Assembly (NCBI GenBank): GCA_029237695.1
Contig: CM055268.1
Coordinates: 55,513,131-55,577,130 of the forward strand
Direction of reading: 5' to 3'
Length of the DNA: 64,000 nucleotides
DNA from: Conchocele bisecta
Taxonomy: Eukaryota > Mollusca > Bivalvia > Lucinida > Thyasiridae
In this document: one piece after another, positions 1 to 13,000 of the stretch
Layout of the letters: every line of letters starts with the position of its first letter
Numbering within the stretch: the first letter of the stretch is position 1
Translations under genes and position numbers: made by a program
Notes under the pieces: model-generated
The model's database searches: none
Seen by the model: the letters and a program-made list of their open reading frames with translations, nothing else
What the model was told of the DNA's origin: nothing

Positions 1-255
1 ACAAACAAACAAACAGATAGGATGGTAGATATATAGTTTATTCATAAATCGTTAAGCCACATGTCCCATGAAGGTCACAAGTAATCATGCATGTAAACAC
101 AATATGTCAAGGATGGCAGGATGGCAAACAGTGTGGTAAATAGCATGTACATGCAGAGCTCCAGATAAGCTGCGTATTTGCTTAAATACCCAATTAGAAT
201 GATCAAAAACCCAAACTTTAAAATATAATAATTCTAAAACTACTCAAATAAATTT

Positions 256-840
256 GGTATGGAAATAGTATTCAACATGTACTATCGTATAAGAGGAAAA
301 AAGAATACCCAATATTACACACACGTTTTCAATAAACAAAAACAATAGAAAACCTTAATTAGGCCATAACCTTGTAATTCTTTGTGCTATGGTCGACAGA
401 TATGGTACGTAAATAGTGTTCAGCATGTACTATCGTATGGGAGGAAAAATAATACCCATTTTTTCACATACGCTAATTAGCTGGCGAAAACAATAGAATT
501 TGTATTTAGACTATAACTATTGACTGCTTGGTCCGATCGTTCTCAAATTTGGTATGTAAATAGTGTTCAACATGTACTATCTATCGTATCTGAGGTAAAG
601 AGAATACCCATTATTTCACATACGCTAATTAGCTAACGAAAACAATAGAAATTGTAATTAGGCTATAACTATTGACTGTTTGGTCCGATCGTTCTCAAAT
701 TTGGTGTGTAAATAGTGTTCAACATGTACTATCTATCGTATGAGAGGTAAAGAGAATATCCAATATTACACACACACTAATTAGAAATACAATTTGTAAT
801 TATGCCATAACTTTTGAAAATCCAAAAGCTCGCGATCATT
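256..840. repeat. About 150-bp tandem repeat, four units
   Basis: GTAAATAGTGTTCAACATGT (or variant) recurs at about 256, 404, 551 and 703. Units share CACATACGCTAATTAGCT. Confidence 0.85.
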
Positions 841-841
841 T

Positions 842-1130
842 TGTAGGACGCTAGAGCGGACGGGCGGATACCGTTTACAGATAGTCGGTAGCTCTTCGAT
901 AACGGTTCTAATGAGTTAAAGCGAAATAAGAGCATAACTCGTGATCTACTCGACCGATTGCCCTCAAATTTTGTAGAAGGCTATAGTGGATGGATGGCTA
1001 CCGGTTAAACACAGTGGTTAGCTCTTCGAATGACAATTATAATGAGCTACAGCGAAGAAGGGGCATAACTGCTGAACGACTTCACCTCAAATTTGGTAGG
1101 CGGTTAGAGTGGACCGGTGGCTTTCTATCC
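842..1130. repeat. About 125-bp diverged tandem repeat, three units
   Basis: GTAGGACGCTAGAGCGGACG, with diverged forms at 973 and 1095, follows the 150-bp array. Confidence 0.6.
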
Positions 1131-1504
1131 TATATGGATTCCACGCGCATATTGCGCCGCCGCCGCCCCCGTCCCGAAGAGGGCTTTCTGTGTAGAACCA
1201 GTACACTAGATTGCGTGTGCTGCCGCAGCCGATCCGATAGTCCTTTCTGGATGGAACCAGTACCAGTACAATTGGAGCGTCAAACTACCAATTACGTACG
1301 AATGAGGCAAGTACGAATGTGTGAGGAGGAGCTGCGGATTTATGAGGAGGCTATGAGGAGGTGTATATTGAGCTACGTCAAGTGGCAAGCAGGCAGATAA
1401 GTTATATGAGGAGGTAGTTTTTCCATTCTAGAAATCACCAAACTTTGATAGAATCTGTATGTACATGATAGCTACGTCGTGTTCCGAATTAATACGTGCA
1501 GGCA

Positions 1505-1690
1505 GTCCGGAGTCGATACGGAACAGTAAGGAGTGGGTGACGAGTCGATAAGGAACAGTGAAGAACAGTGAGGAGTCGTTAAGGAACAGTGACGAGTCAC
1601 TAATGAACAGTGAGGAGTCGGTGAAGAACAATGAAGAGTCAATGGGGAACAGTCAGGAGGGGTGAGGAGGCATGAAGAGGCAATGATTAT
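1505..1690. repeat. GAACAGTGAGGAGTC minisatellite
   Basis: Irregular 15-30 bp units of GAACAGTGA and GGAGTC. The ORFs seen here are repeat artefacts. Confidence 0.88.
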
Positions 1691-2082
1691 GCGATTGCAA
1701 AAGTGTAAGATCGTATACACGGAACATATAACGCCCACAAACAATAATACCTATCTATTTATTCATGAAATAGGCAACTTGTTGATATGCTAGCTAATAA
1801 TAATATCTAAGTGGTACACACACCCGTCAATGCTCTGGAAAATCCATTTACAGATTAACACGAAAATCTATATCATTTACACTGTTTAGTATCCAGCTCA
1901 ATATCTCTTCACTGGGGCCCTCTGGTGAGGAGTTAAACAAAACACAATGTTGTGTACAGATAATCCATTTATACATTCGCAACGAAACTCTATCCAATTT
2001 AATATATTTTAGCGTCTCTGTCCATCGGTGACGCCGCCCTCTTCCTACTGTTTCTTTCCAGTTGGCTTCTCGCCATTTCCAC

Positions 2083-2676
2083 TTACTGCTGCGCCGGGTA
2101 AACTAGGGAGATTGCGGGCGTCTTAACGCCTGTCCCTCCTCCTCCGCTTTGTAAGTCTTCCGTATCCATGCGTTCGTCTTCTTCCAGTTCCGGCGCTTCG
2201 TAACATTTCAAGATGCGATCGAACAAGTATTTCCTCTTACTGGTGGCGGACTTCCAGGCTTCCTCATCATCGAAATCTTCGTCCATTTTGAGATCGGAAA
2301 CAGTTTTCTTTATGGTCGTATAGACTGGTTCTTTACGCAGCGCGTTAAACAATAACATTTTGTTCACGAAGCTGTTCATCAGCGCCTTTCTGTATTTGTC
2401 TTGCAATTGTTCATATACGTGCTCACGGGCATCGGACTGATCGCCCGCACTCTGTGTGTATTTTTCAAGCCGCTTCTCAAACTCTGTTTGACATTGTTCG
2501 AACGCCTCTTCCACGAGTAAATTCCAGGAATCGTCCTCATGCTCCTCAGAGGTTTCACTCGAACTTCCTTCATCCGATACGGCTACGCTTTCGTCATTGT
2601 TATGCATGGTCTTCTTATGCCTCAACATGTTGTCTCGCCTTTTAAATTCGTTGAAACAAGTATTGCATGTGAACAT
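2083..2676 (-). CDS. C2H2 zinc-finger protein, probably of mobile-element origin
   Basis: This 197-residue ORF is intact. The N-terminal finger CNTCFNEFKRRDNMLRHKK ends with a second His (C-x2-C-x12-H-x4-H). An acidic stretch (SSSETSEEHEDD) is followed by a helical domain with AREHVYEQLQDKYRKALM, FVNKMLLFNALRKEP, TIKKTVSDLKMDEDFDDEE and AWKSATSKRKYLFDRIL. I recognise this domain layout from multicopy invertebrate genes but know no assigned function. It lies in the probable second Polinton end; a replication or end-binding role is speculation. Confidence 0.7.
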   Translation of the reverse strand: MFTCNTCFNEFKRRDNMLRHKKTMHNNDESVAVSDEGSSSETSEEHEDDSWNLLVEEAFEQCQTEFEKRLEKYTQSAGDQSDAREHVYEQLQDKYRKALMNSFVNKMLLFNALRKEPVYTTIKKTVSDLKMDEDFDDEEAWKSATSKRKYLFDRILKCYEAPELEEDERMDTEDLQSGGGGTGVKTPAISLVYPAQQ

Positions 2677-3119
2677 CTCGACGGTGTTATATAGTGGAGG
2701 GACATGACAGAATATTTATTTCAAGCGCTTTAGTTTTAGGCAGGTAGAGCCTATCTACAAGCGTTTCTGATTAAACGACGCACACGACAAAACCCCACTA
2801 GAGGGTAAGAATAATAGATTTGCGGATGTTGTCTCGCCTTTTAAAGTCCTTTTGGAGAGGTACGCTTCTTTGAACGAGTCTCAACGCATTCCAACAAATA
2901 TACGTCACCGTTTGTGGTCGTTCGCCGGTTTGGCGGCTACGTGCTTCAGCGTTGTCTCGCCTTTTTAAAGTACTTTTGGAGAGCTAGGTTTTGGAGAGAG
3001 GTGCGGGTATTTTAACGAGTCTCAACGCGTGCGTGTCGACCGGTGATTCGCCAGTTTGTTGTCGGAGCTACCTGAAAGTAGTTTTTCAGATTCAGTGAGC
3101 GATTTCCCATAAAGTGTGA

Positions 3120-3220
3120 AATTTTCATCGAAATCGGAGCAAAAATAGTAAACATTTATCACCATTTATAACCATTTATTACCATTTATCACCATTTATC
3201 AAAACATGTTGGTAATGTGT
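3120..3220 (+). repeat. ACCATTTAT short repeats
   Basis: TTTATCACCATTTATAACC-type units are repeated about six times at 3156-3202, within the second Polinton fragment. Confidence 0.8.
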
Positions 3221-3929
3221 GGGTATGTATGTTATAGTGAATTGAGGTCACTGAGTCCGAAAAACAACTTTTCAGGAAGATCCGAGGTCAAATGAAGATG
3301 TTTCCAAAAATTACGTCGAAATGAAAAGTGAAAAAAACGAAAGTTTCGACAGTAAAACGCGTCCCCACGCGTTGGCGGGGGGGGGGGGCATCTTGGCGGA
3401 GATCAAAAATCGCTCGTTTAAATATTGGCGGGAGAAACATTGAATTTGGCGGAGCATCCGTTCAAAAAGCACTCGTTGTTCAAATTTTGGCGGGAAAATT
3501 TGAATTTTGGCGGGTACGGCGGCGCATCCATTCAAATTTGATTTGATTTTTGAATTTTGGCTGGAAAATTTGAATTTTGGCGGGAACATTTTAATTTTTG
3601 GCGCGAAATTTTTGGCGCGAAATCTAGGGGTCACTAAGTGCATGCTACGTGCTACCCGTTGGACACTGTGCGTCCACCCCCCTATATACTACTATTAAGT
3701 ATTACGTGAACAGTTTGTGCCATTTTCAATCATGAACAGACACGACAATGAAATAAATGACAGTGAAACCCATCTAAATTAAACACAATGGGGTCGCCAG
3801 GTGGTCCGGTTTAGAGAGGTTCCACTGTACTTCAAAAGTGGTTTTGACCAGTGCAACCCCGGAATAGCCTGTGTACCATCCCTGCCCATCGTCGGCATTA
3901 ATGCATTATGATTGTTGTTGTTATTGCAG

Positions 3930-4040
3930 AGTATTCTGGCATTGAACCCGCGGTCAAGCAAGCACGCGACGCTACTGTCCAATGCTCGGACGAAGGACAA
4001 CAAGAAACACTGGAAACGAAACAGCAGTAGAACTTGTACC
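3930..4040 (+). CDS. DPYD: DPYD exon R1 (N-terminal domain)
   Basis: The acceptor is ttattgcag and the donor gtaagt. It encodes 37 codons starting [15 protein letters not shown] and containing KKHWKRN, the conserved N-terminal segment of DPYD just before the first Fe-S cysteines. It begins and ends in phase 0. This is the first exon I can recover. Confidence 0.93.
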
Positions 4041-7000
4041 GTAAGTAGAATCGTGTGTCGTGTCTGGTGTAGTGCCTGGTATTATTTCAGCGTCTGGTAT
4101 GATCTTGTTAACCCTTTCAACCCTACATGTAGCGGTGTTTGTAGACAATACAGATCCAGATGAGCCGGCTCGGGACGAGCCGTCTCATCAGAATCTGCAC
4201 TGTTGCAAGAACGTTTCATGTGTTTTAGAGAAAGAAGAATAACCAATTTCACACGCCCATTTGCAGAAAACGGCGACGTATTATGTATTCACGTTGTACG
4301 GGCATCCAGGGCGAGCGGGCGGTGGATTGGTCAGAACATTAACATCAAAATCCATTCCAGTTATTTATGGTTCAACGGATTAATTATATTATACGAGCCA
4401 TCGTCTGTTCTTGCTCGATGAATTGAGGCTGAATGTTATATTTAAGGTTGTTGGCTCAAATTTCATTCGTAGTTGGCATAAAGTTTACCCTAACGCGATA
4501 TTGACGTCATAATCAAGGATTACATGAAGTTTTACTAAATAAATATAAGCTTTTTCATCGCGTTATGAGCATACAGTGGGGTCAGCGTGTAAGTGCACAC
4601 ACGGACGAACACGACAGGTTGGTTCCCTACCCACCCAAAGTGTATGTTGTTACCACTCAGTTGAACCGTCTCGCCGAGACGGTTCAACTGAGTGGTAACA
4701 ACATCCACTTTTGATGAGAAATGTGAAAAAATGCAGAAAAATATTTACATTTGTTTTGTATACATGAAATACAGTGGGGTCAGTGTTCCAATCTGTCGTG
4801 TTCGTTCGTTACACGCTGACCCCATTGTACATGTACGTATATGAGGCTCGGTGCCTTGATATCATTATTAATACGCCAGAAATAGAATATATTTGTAATT
4901 ACCACACATGATAGCTATATATTGATAATCCAACTGTATCGATTCCCTAATGATGTAGTTATTAGCAGTACACTGAGGTCTCCGACACTTGTGTTGACAA
5001 TGTCGAGCTTGAACGGTTTGATTGCTGATTCTTAAAGGCACATGGATAGAATATGCATAGAATAGAACGAAACACTAGCTGAACATTTAATTATTAATTT
5101 AATAGATAATAGCGAAAGCGTCGCAATATGCAATTAATTTAGAGAAATGCTGTTCTTTCATTTGTCGAGAAACTAGGGTAAACAATAACATGACTTAACC
5201 GGATACCGTGTTCATGCGAAACACAGGTGAAAGACTCGGACCTATGACACCAAAGAAAAAAATGCCTATTAAAAAATCACATTACCCCACCCACTTGGTC
5301 TCGTACAGTACCATCTTCTATATAGAAAGGTGATAAAGAACATGATGGCTATTATAGAAAGAGCCCTCTCTTTTCAGACTCGCACAAACACAATACACAT
5401 CGATTAAATATATGACTTCTGTCTCTGGCAATCGATAAAGGTATTAGGTGTGTGAATATACTCACTATAAATCGCTTTTTCCAGCATTTATTCAGTTATT
5501 CGCATTTTGCATACCCCATCCAAAGGGAAATTTTCGTGTACGAAAGAATCTCACACAGAATTGGAGGCCGTCAGGCGTGGATTATCGGTCATGTTTGGCC
5601 GATAGCTGATCGCCAGCTCAAACTAATGACGTGCACCATGACCATGTACATTAGAAACTCCAACCATACAAAGTTCGTCCAATTGTGATCGTTCACCGAT
5701 CTACAAAACACTTCTTTTTGTCTAAGTTCGTTCATTATCTGGAACCGGGTCAATGCACTATGTCTTACATAATATAACCACCGAAGCGTCCATGTAAGAA
5801 CATCTCTGATTGGCTAAATCTAAACTGCGATGACGTCATTCGACCTATTTCGGGATTCCGGAAGACATAATCTGATAGTACGCGAATCATGAATGAAAAG
5901 CAATGGAATTAGAAAAAAGGTGTTTTTTAGATCGGTGAACGATCACAATTGGACGAACTTTGTATGGTTGGAGTTTCTAATGTATATCGTTATGGTGCAC
6001 GTCATTAGTTTGAGCTGGCGATGAGCTATCGGCCAAGTATGACCGATAATCCACACCGGACGGCCTCCAATTCTGTGTGAGATTCGTTCGTACACGCAAA
6101 TTTCCATTTGGATGGGGTATACAAAATGCGAATAACTGAAAAAAATGCTGGAAACAGCGATATGAAGTGAGTATATTCACACACCTAATACCTTTATCGA
6201 TTGTCAGCGACAGAAGTCATACATTTAATCGATGTTTATTGTGTTTGTGCGAGTCGGAAGAGAGAGGACTCTTTCTATAATAGCCATATTCTTTATCACC
6301 TTTCTATAACAGAAGATGGTACTGTACGAGACCAAGTGGGTGGGGTAATGGCATTTTATTTAATAGGCATTTTTGTTGGTGTCATAGGTCCGAGTCTTCC
6401 ACCTGTGATGCGAAAATGTGTATTTCATCGTACATGTAATATATTTGGGCCGCGTCATGCGAAAATCGGGCTTAATGACAACAAAATCATTTTTCACTTT
6501 TTTGCATATTCTGAATACCGCATCTTTTAAAAGTCATATACCACAACAAATATCAATGTATCTCAATTATTTTTCATGTTACATGTATTTTTGTAACACG
6601 TGGTAGAATCGAAAACGACGTTTTAGCTCAATGACGTCGCAATTACGACGTTAACATTAACGGGCGACTTCAACGTCAATAAGAACGTTTAAGCGTAATG
6701 GAGTAGTAAACGAATAGGCCTGCCATGTAGGTTGATTTTAAGTAGTGTATGTATAATTTTATACTATTAGTGAATAATTGACAAACGACACGTAACCTTG
6801 GGCAAAGTCAACATTATCTTGTGTGTACTTTTTGCACAACTACGAACGCCAAAAATATATGAGCCGCGCCGTGCGAAACCCGGGCTTAATGACAACATTT
6901 TCAGTTTTTACTTTTTCGCGTATTCTGAATTGTTCATCTTTTAAAAGCCATATTCCGCCAAAATTATCAATGTATCCCAATTATGTTTCATTTTAGAAAT

Positions 7001-10000
7001 AATTTTGTGTGTCTGAAAGAATTTTTGGGAATAATAGCGACATCATTTAACATTTCGTATGCGACGACATATTTTAAAGTAGACAATAGGCCGCTTATAA
7101 CATTAACTTTGTGATAAAACACGATACCGGGCAGATTTGGTAGCGTGATACCTTATAATTGTCGCCGTGTGTCTTTCTTGAGGATCGCATTACCACCGCC
7201 TGATCTACATTAGTATGCAGTCAAATGATAAACTGATGATTTGATACTACACAAGCACTTTCGACTACAAAAGCAAGTTTATGACTATCACATTTCCAAT
7301 TAATATGTTGATGCATTTATTTCAAATTCAATACAAACCCCGGATATTTATGTCATTATATAGCTGCGTGTCTACCTCCATTTATGATAAAATGAGTGGC
7401 ATTAAATGGCGTATCATTCGCTAAGTACTGGATATAATTGTTCAAAAGTCTCAATTTACCAAGATAATAGATGGTAATATCGTTGGCATACACTAGGTTG
7501 TTCATATTTAAGATTATTTAAGAATCAAAGTGCAGTGTAAGCGAAGACTTCGCTGATATGTAGCCAGTTAAATTATGGGTTCACCATTTTGAATTCATAT
7601 TAAGGACAACCGACGAAAAAGAGTAAAAATGTCAAAGAACGACAGTTAGGCGACAATGTACAGCGCCTGAAGTATTTCTAAGTCATTGATGCTGCGAGGA
7701 ACTCGTGCAAGTATCCTTGCTATAATATTTCGTCACGATACCATGGCCATAACGTCAAACATGTATTCACGTTCAATGACGTCACAAGTACGTGACGTCA
7801 AGTCATGACGTCATAATATGTGGACCGAGGTACAAGGTATCGCGTCTCATATTAGTGAAAGTTTCAGTAAGTTATCATTTTCCGTTTTCTGTTCACACTT
7901 AATGTTAACTAACACCAGTAAACGTAAATGGGAGGGCAAACTGTGAACTTTTACGGCGACGCTAGACAATCTTAAACGTCGTTTTTCCGACGTCGTTTAC
8001 CGCTTTTCATGACGTTGTCATTAAGCCCGGTTTTCGTATGGCGCGGCCCATTTATAAATATTCATTATTATAACAAAAAAAACAAAAACAATACAGTGCA
8101 ACCTCTCTACAACAGCCACCCATGGGAAGACGCAAAACTGGCTGTTGTAGAGAGGTGGCTGTTGTAGGGAGGTTAATGCTGAATTAAATTATGTCGTCCG
8201 CTGTTTATTTATTCTCTTCGATAATTCGCATCAAAAACATGTTTTGGCAACATTGTAGAATCATTTCCAATGGAAATGATTCTAAAATTCTTTAAAAACA
8301 TGTTTTTATTGAGAAAGAAGGCAAAGCAACAGCAGACGACAATTGTCGTGCTCAGCAGTCTAATGGTTAGATACAGAGGAAATCATCTATTTGGGATATA
8401 ACATAGCGCCTGTTATAGAGAGGGTGTTGTTGTAGAGAGGTGGCCGTTCGGGGAGGTTCGACTGTATGTTACAGGCTCAAAAACATATGTTACAGTATAA
8501 CTGTTGTCAGCAACCTGTGATGCGACAATGTGTATTTCATCGTACATGTAATATATTTCTAAATAATCATTATTATAACAAAAGAAACAAAACAATATGT
8601 TACAGGCTCTAAAACATATGTTACAGTATAACTGTTGTCAGTTGCCGAACACCCAGGGGACCTCCCAGTGTGCCCGGTTTACAAACGTTTCACTGTATCT
8701 ACATTATACATGTTGTGTGCCAAGGTACCGTGACTGACCCACTAATCAATGCTTCTCACATACATGTAATGAGCATTGATCAGATACAACATAAACTTAG
8801 TATAAACATGATAATATAGAGCATTGATCGGTACAATATCGGTCAATAGAAGTCGCCAGCTGTCAATGTGTCCTATATAGCCTACGTTATATTTATGGCT
8901 GAATGCGAAGGTAATCTGCAGTGCAACATGAAACAACTCTATTACAAAAAATTAAGTTCCTCGCTAACCTACGACTACTGTCTGTTTCACGAAAGCTGCC
9001 CAAATTTTACGACTATATAAACAATTAAAAAACAAGATTTATTTTGATAATGTTAAATTAAAGGAAAATTTGAGAATGAGCCTTGCTTTTATTTCGTGAA
9101 ATTCGGTCAAATATTGATTTTATTACGAAAAATTGATTTGTCTATGGGAATTTAACATGGGGGAAAAAGTGGTAAGGAAGTGTGGGAGGAGTCAAAAAAC
9201 GAAAAATTTTGGAAATTGACTCCGAAACCTGACTAGATAGCTTGGATATGATCTAACTAAGAAAACAAAAGTTAAATTTTAAAAATCGGTCAAATATTTC
9301 TAAAATTCAAAAATATTTCCGAGGAAATTGTTTTTTCGTAATAAAATCAATATTTGACCAAATTTCACGAAATAAAAAGAAGGCTCATTCTTAAATTTTC
9401 CTTTAATTTAATATTATCGAAAATAATATTGTTTTTGAATTGTCTATATAGCCGTAAAATTTGGGCAGCTTTCGTGAAACAGACTATAAGTACACTACTT
9501 ATACACGTATATATATGCATACAAATGGCTTTAACAGAACAAGGACACCGTATGTTAACGCGTTGTAATACACTACATGTACATGTAGTTAGTTAGTTCA
9601 ATTACAAACAACGATATACATGTATGCATGTGCATGTACAGTGGGGTCAGCGTGTAAGTGCACACACGAACGAACACGACAGGTTGGTTCCAACCTGTCG
9701 TGTTCGTTCGTGTGTGCACTTACACGCTGACCCCACCACTGTAAGCAGAGCAGCTTTAACACTTAACACATGCATACAACTATACGATAGTGTTGTTATT
9801 CAGGTAGGGGAAAAACCAGCGCCCCCACCCCCATAAATTTCTGCAACTTTATTACAGTATTTCCACTACTCATGTTGAACATCCTGCGTATTTTCACATT
9901 GCTGTGAGTATTTTATACTCCTACATTTGATACGTATTCTGCGTAAAATCCGCCAATACGCACCTTATCTGGAGTTCTGCATACGTGTGTATCATGTCTA

Positions 10001-13000
10001 TAAACTAACGTCAACTCGTTGTTCAAAATAGATGTAGGATTGTGACATGTCGCTTTCCGGCTTCTCTCTAGTAAAGACAATAAATAAAATTGCCCTATCA
10101 GAGTAAGACAGATTGCAGGAAGCCAATTGAAATAAACCCAGCCGTTTGTTTTCTCTCCCAGTCGTGTCCGCCACGAGAAAACAACTTTGATGACATCAAA
10201 CACACGACGCTCAGCGAAAGGGCCGCTTTAAAGGAAGCTGCAAGGTACGGTGTCTATACGCAACCGGAGACAAATGGGTTTTCGTGACTGTTGTATGCCC
10301 CCGGTCACGGTAGGGTCATGAGGCATAGTAATCAAGGTGTATGATCACGTGGTACTAACAACAACAACAAGTACTGAAACTTTCAGAATTCATCCGATTC
10401 AACGTACGTATTCTTTGATAGTGTCCTTAATACGTAACTGATGTTGATGAAATATGGCACATCAAACTCGTCTTGTTAAGCTGCATTTGGTGGTCTCTGT
10501 ACGTTGGCCCAAACTTATGTCGTTTTTGCGAAAAATCGATCCTTCGCAAAAGCGACATAAGTCTGTGCCGAACTCTCTGGACGACCAAATACAGCTCATG
10601 AAGACCGTTGCCGTGCCATATTTCATCAAAATCCGTTTCTTATTAAGGACAATATCAAATAATACCTATTTTGGAGTGGGCAAGATTTCAACACTTTCAG
10701 CCACTGTTGTTGTTGTTATAGCCACGTGATCATGCACCTTGGTAATGGTTTAACTGTATGTCCAGTTAAAACGTTTTGCCGGCGTTTGTCAAAGCGGTCA
10801 TCGAGGGCATTTGCGGGCAGACATGTCACATTCTTTTTTCATTATCACTTGCAGCATGAGAGTTCCCCCCCCCCCACCTCGAATTCGAATTTGTGAGTAG
10901 TAGATGCTTTGATCAGAAACTGAAACTGGGGAACATTAGTTTGTGCAGCTGTACGTCCGTCCGTACAGATTGATACAGTGTCTGTCCGGTGAACTTGATT
11001 TCTTCCTTTCTGTTGCTCTAATCAAACTTGGTTCCCATGTCATGAATGACTTCATGGTCTACGGGTAGAGCGTTTACATTCTGTACTCGATACAGTGGGC
11101 TCAATCCCCGCTCTGAACCTGACAATGATACTTTCATAGTATTTCCATCAAACTGGTCTTTCTGATAAGATTTAAAACCGAGGCCCCATCTCTGTATGAC
11201 CTTATATGTTGTTTTAACCCATTAAAGATGGGATACAATTATAGTAGTACATGTATGACACTTTTTACGGTAAGAAATCCTATTTTCTTTATTTCATCTC
11301 GAAAGTATATGTTGTTACCACTCATTTGAACCGTCTCGTCGAGACGGTTCAAATAAGTGGTAACAACATATAGACGGTTCAAATAAGTGGTAACAACATA
11401 TACTTTTATGGATAAATAAACAAAATAATGAGATTTGTTTAACAAAATAAAGTATTGCTTCCTTAGAAATGGTTGAAGCCTTTCTTATCGCTGTGGTGTA
11501 CATTGCCTTCATCATCAATTACCATAGTGTGTAAATAAATTGGTCATTCCTCCAATTTAGTGGTGCATGCACAACTCCAATCAATATGATTCGCAACTGG
11601 AGTTAAATACTCGGTGCAGTAACGGTGCCTGAAGCAGAACACTGTATTTCATTGCTGATCCTTTTATTAATTCAAGTGTTAAATGTACGGTACTACACCC
11701 TCCTCTCGCCCCCTCACACACCACCGTCGCCTTTTCGTGTATATTATCTTCCTGTTGAACGGACGCAAAACCCCAATCCGTCAATCAATCAAACAACCAA
11801 TCAAATACTCATTCAATCAATGAATACACTGAGCGACCAACCGAGCGACCCATCAATCAATGGATCAATTTACGAATCTATCAATCAGCTAATCAACCTA
11901 TCGATCCATCAATACATTGACCCCTTCAATTTATTCCAGATGTTTGAAGTGTGCGGACGCCCCATGTCAGAAGAGCTGTCCCACACAGCTAGACGTGAAA
12001 TCCTTCATCAGTAACATTTCAAACAAGGTACAGTGTGGTCATCTGTAAGTGCACACACGAACGAACACGACAGGTTGGTTCGCTACCCACCCAAAGTGTA
12101 TGTTGTTACCACTCAGTTGAACCGTCACTCCGAGACGGTTCAACTGAGTGGTAACAACATACACTTTTGATGCGAAATGAGAAAAATTGCAGAAAAAATA
12201 TTTACTTTTTTTTTTATACATGAAATACAGTGGGGTCAGCGTTCCAACCTGTCGTGTTCGTTCGTGTGTGCACTTACACGCTGACCCCACTGTAATTCAT
12301 GTATAAAAAAAATGTAAATATTTTTCTGCATTTTTTCTCATTTCGCATCAAAAGTGTATGTTGTTACCACTCAGTTGAACCGTCTGGGTGAGACGGTTCA
12401 ACTGAGTGGTAACAACATACACTTTGGGTGGGTAGCGAACCAACCTGTCGTGTTCGTTCGTGTGTGCACTTACACGCTGACCCCACTGTACTTGTGTCTT
12501 CACGAGAGGGGTTATCAGTTTGCGTATTGAAACACTACTACATGTATATACGCTGACTCGTAACAAAATATTGCGTTAAGTAACTCTCCGGTTTTTGTAA
12601 ACCGCGTTAACAAAAACCGGGGGTCTTTTTAAGACCCCCTGTTTTTGTTAACGGGGTTTAAGACCCCCTGTTTTTGTTAACGGGGTTTACAAAAACCGGG
12701 GAGGGGGTACAAAAACTGGCTCTACAGACGTTGATACAAACCGTATTTGAAAACTACTTTAGTAGTATATAGGGAGTCAAAATGATACCACCTACGGTGG
12801 CATCATTTCCACCCCTATATACTACTCCCACCACCCCCTAAAAATCAAAAATTGGTTAACGAGGAAATTGTCTCCCACCAACCACAAAAAAGCCAAAATG
12901 TGTGTCATAAATACATCATGTTGTTTTCACGTCCAATTGAACATATAAAACTATAGTCTTAAAAAGGATTTATTTTTGTCTCGTTGTCATAAATACATCA

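Larger units (their letters stand above)
1880..3692. mobile_element. Probable end fragment of a second Polinton
   Basis: The right boundary CCCCCTATATACTACT (about 3677-3692) is the reverse complement of AGTAGTATATAGGGGG, the same terminal consensus as the intact Polinton. Inward lie TTTTGGCGGGAAAATTTGAA-type repeats (3400-3620), three copies of TTGTCTCGCCTTTTAAA (2628, 2829, 2952) and a C2H2 gene. No matching second end is in the window, and the left limit is a guess. Confidence 0.5.

Noticed and set aside
990..1400. 136-codon ORF in the repeat-rich left flank
   Set aside because: Low-complexity, begins within tandem repeats, shows no domain pattern.
1..3929. Search for DPYD exon 1
   Set aside because: No ATG exon ending in an Asp/Glu-rich segment with a GT donor could be supported; it may lie upstream of the window.
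5452..6180. ORFs of 60-110 codons in the foldback element
   Set aside because: They occur as mirrored versions in the two arms and lack any conserved domain.
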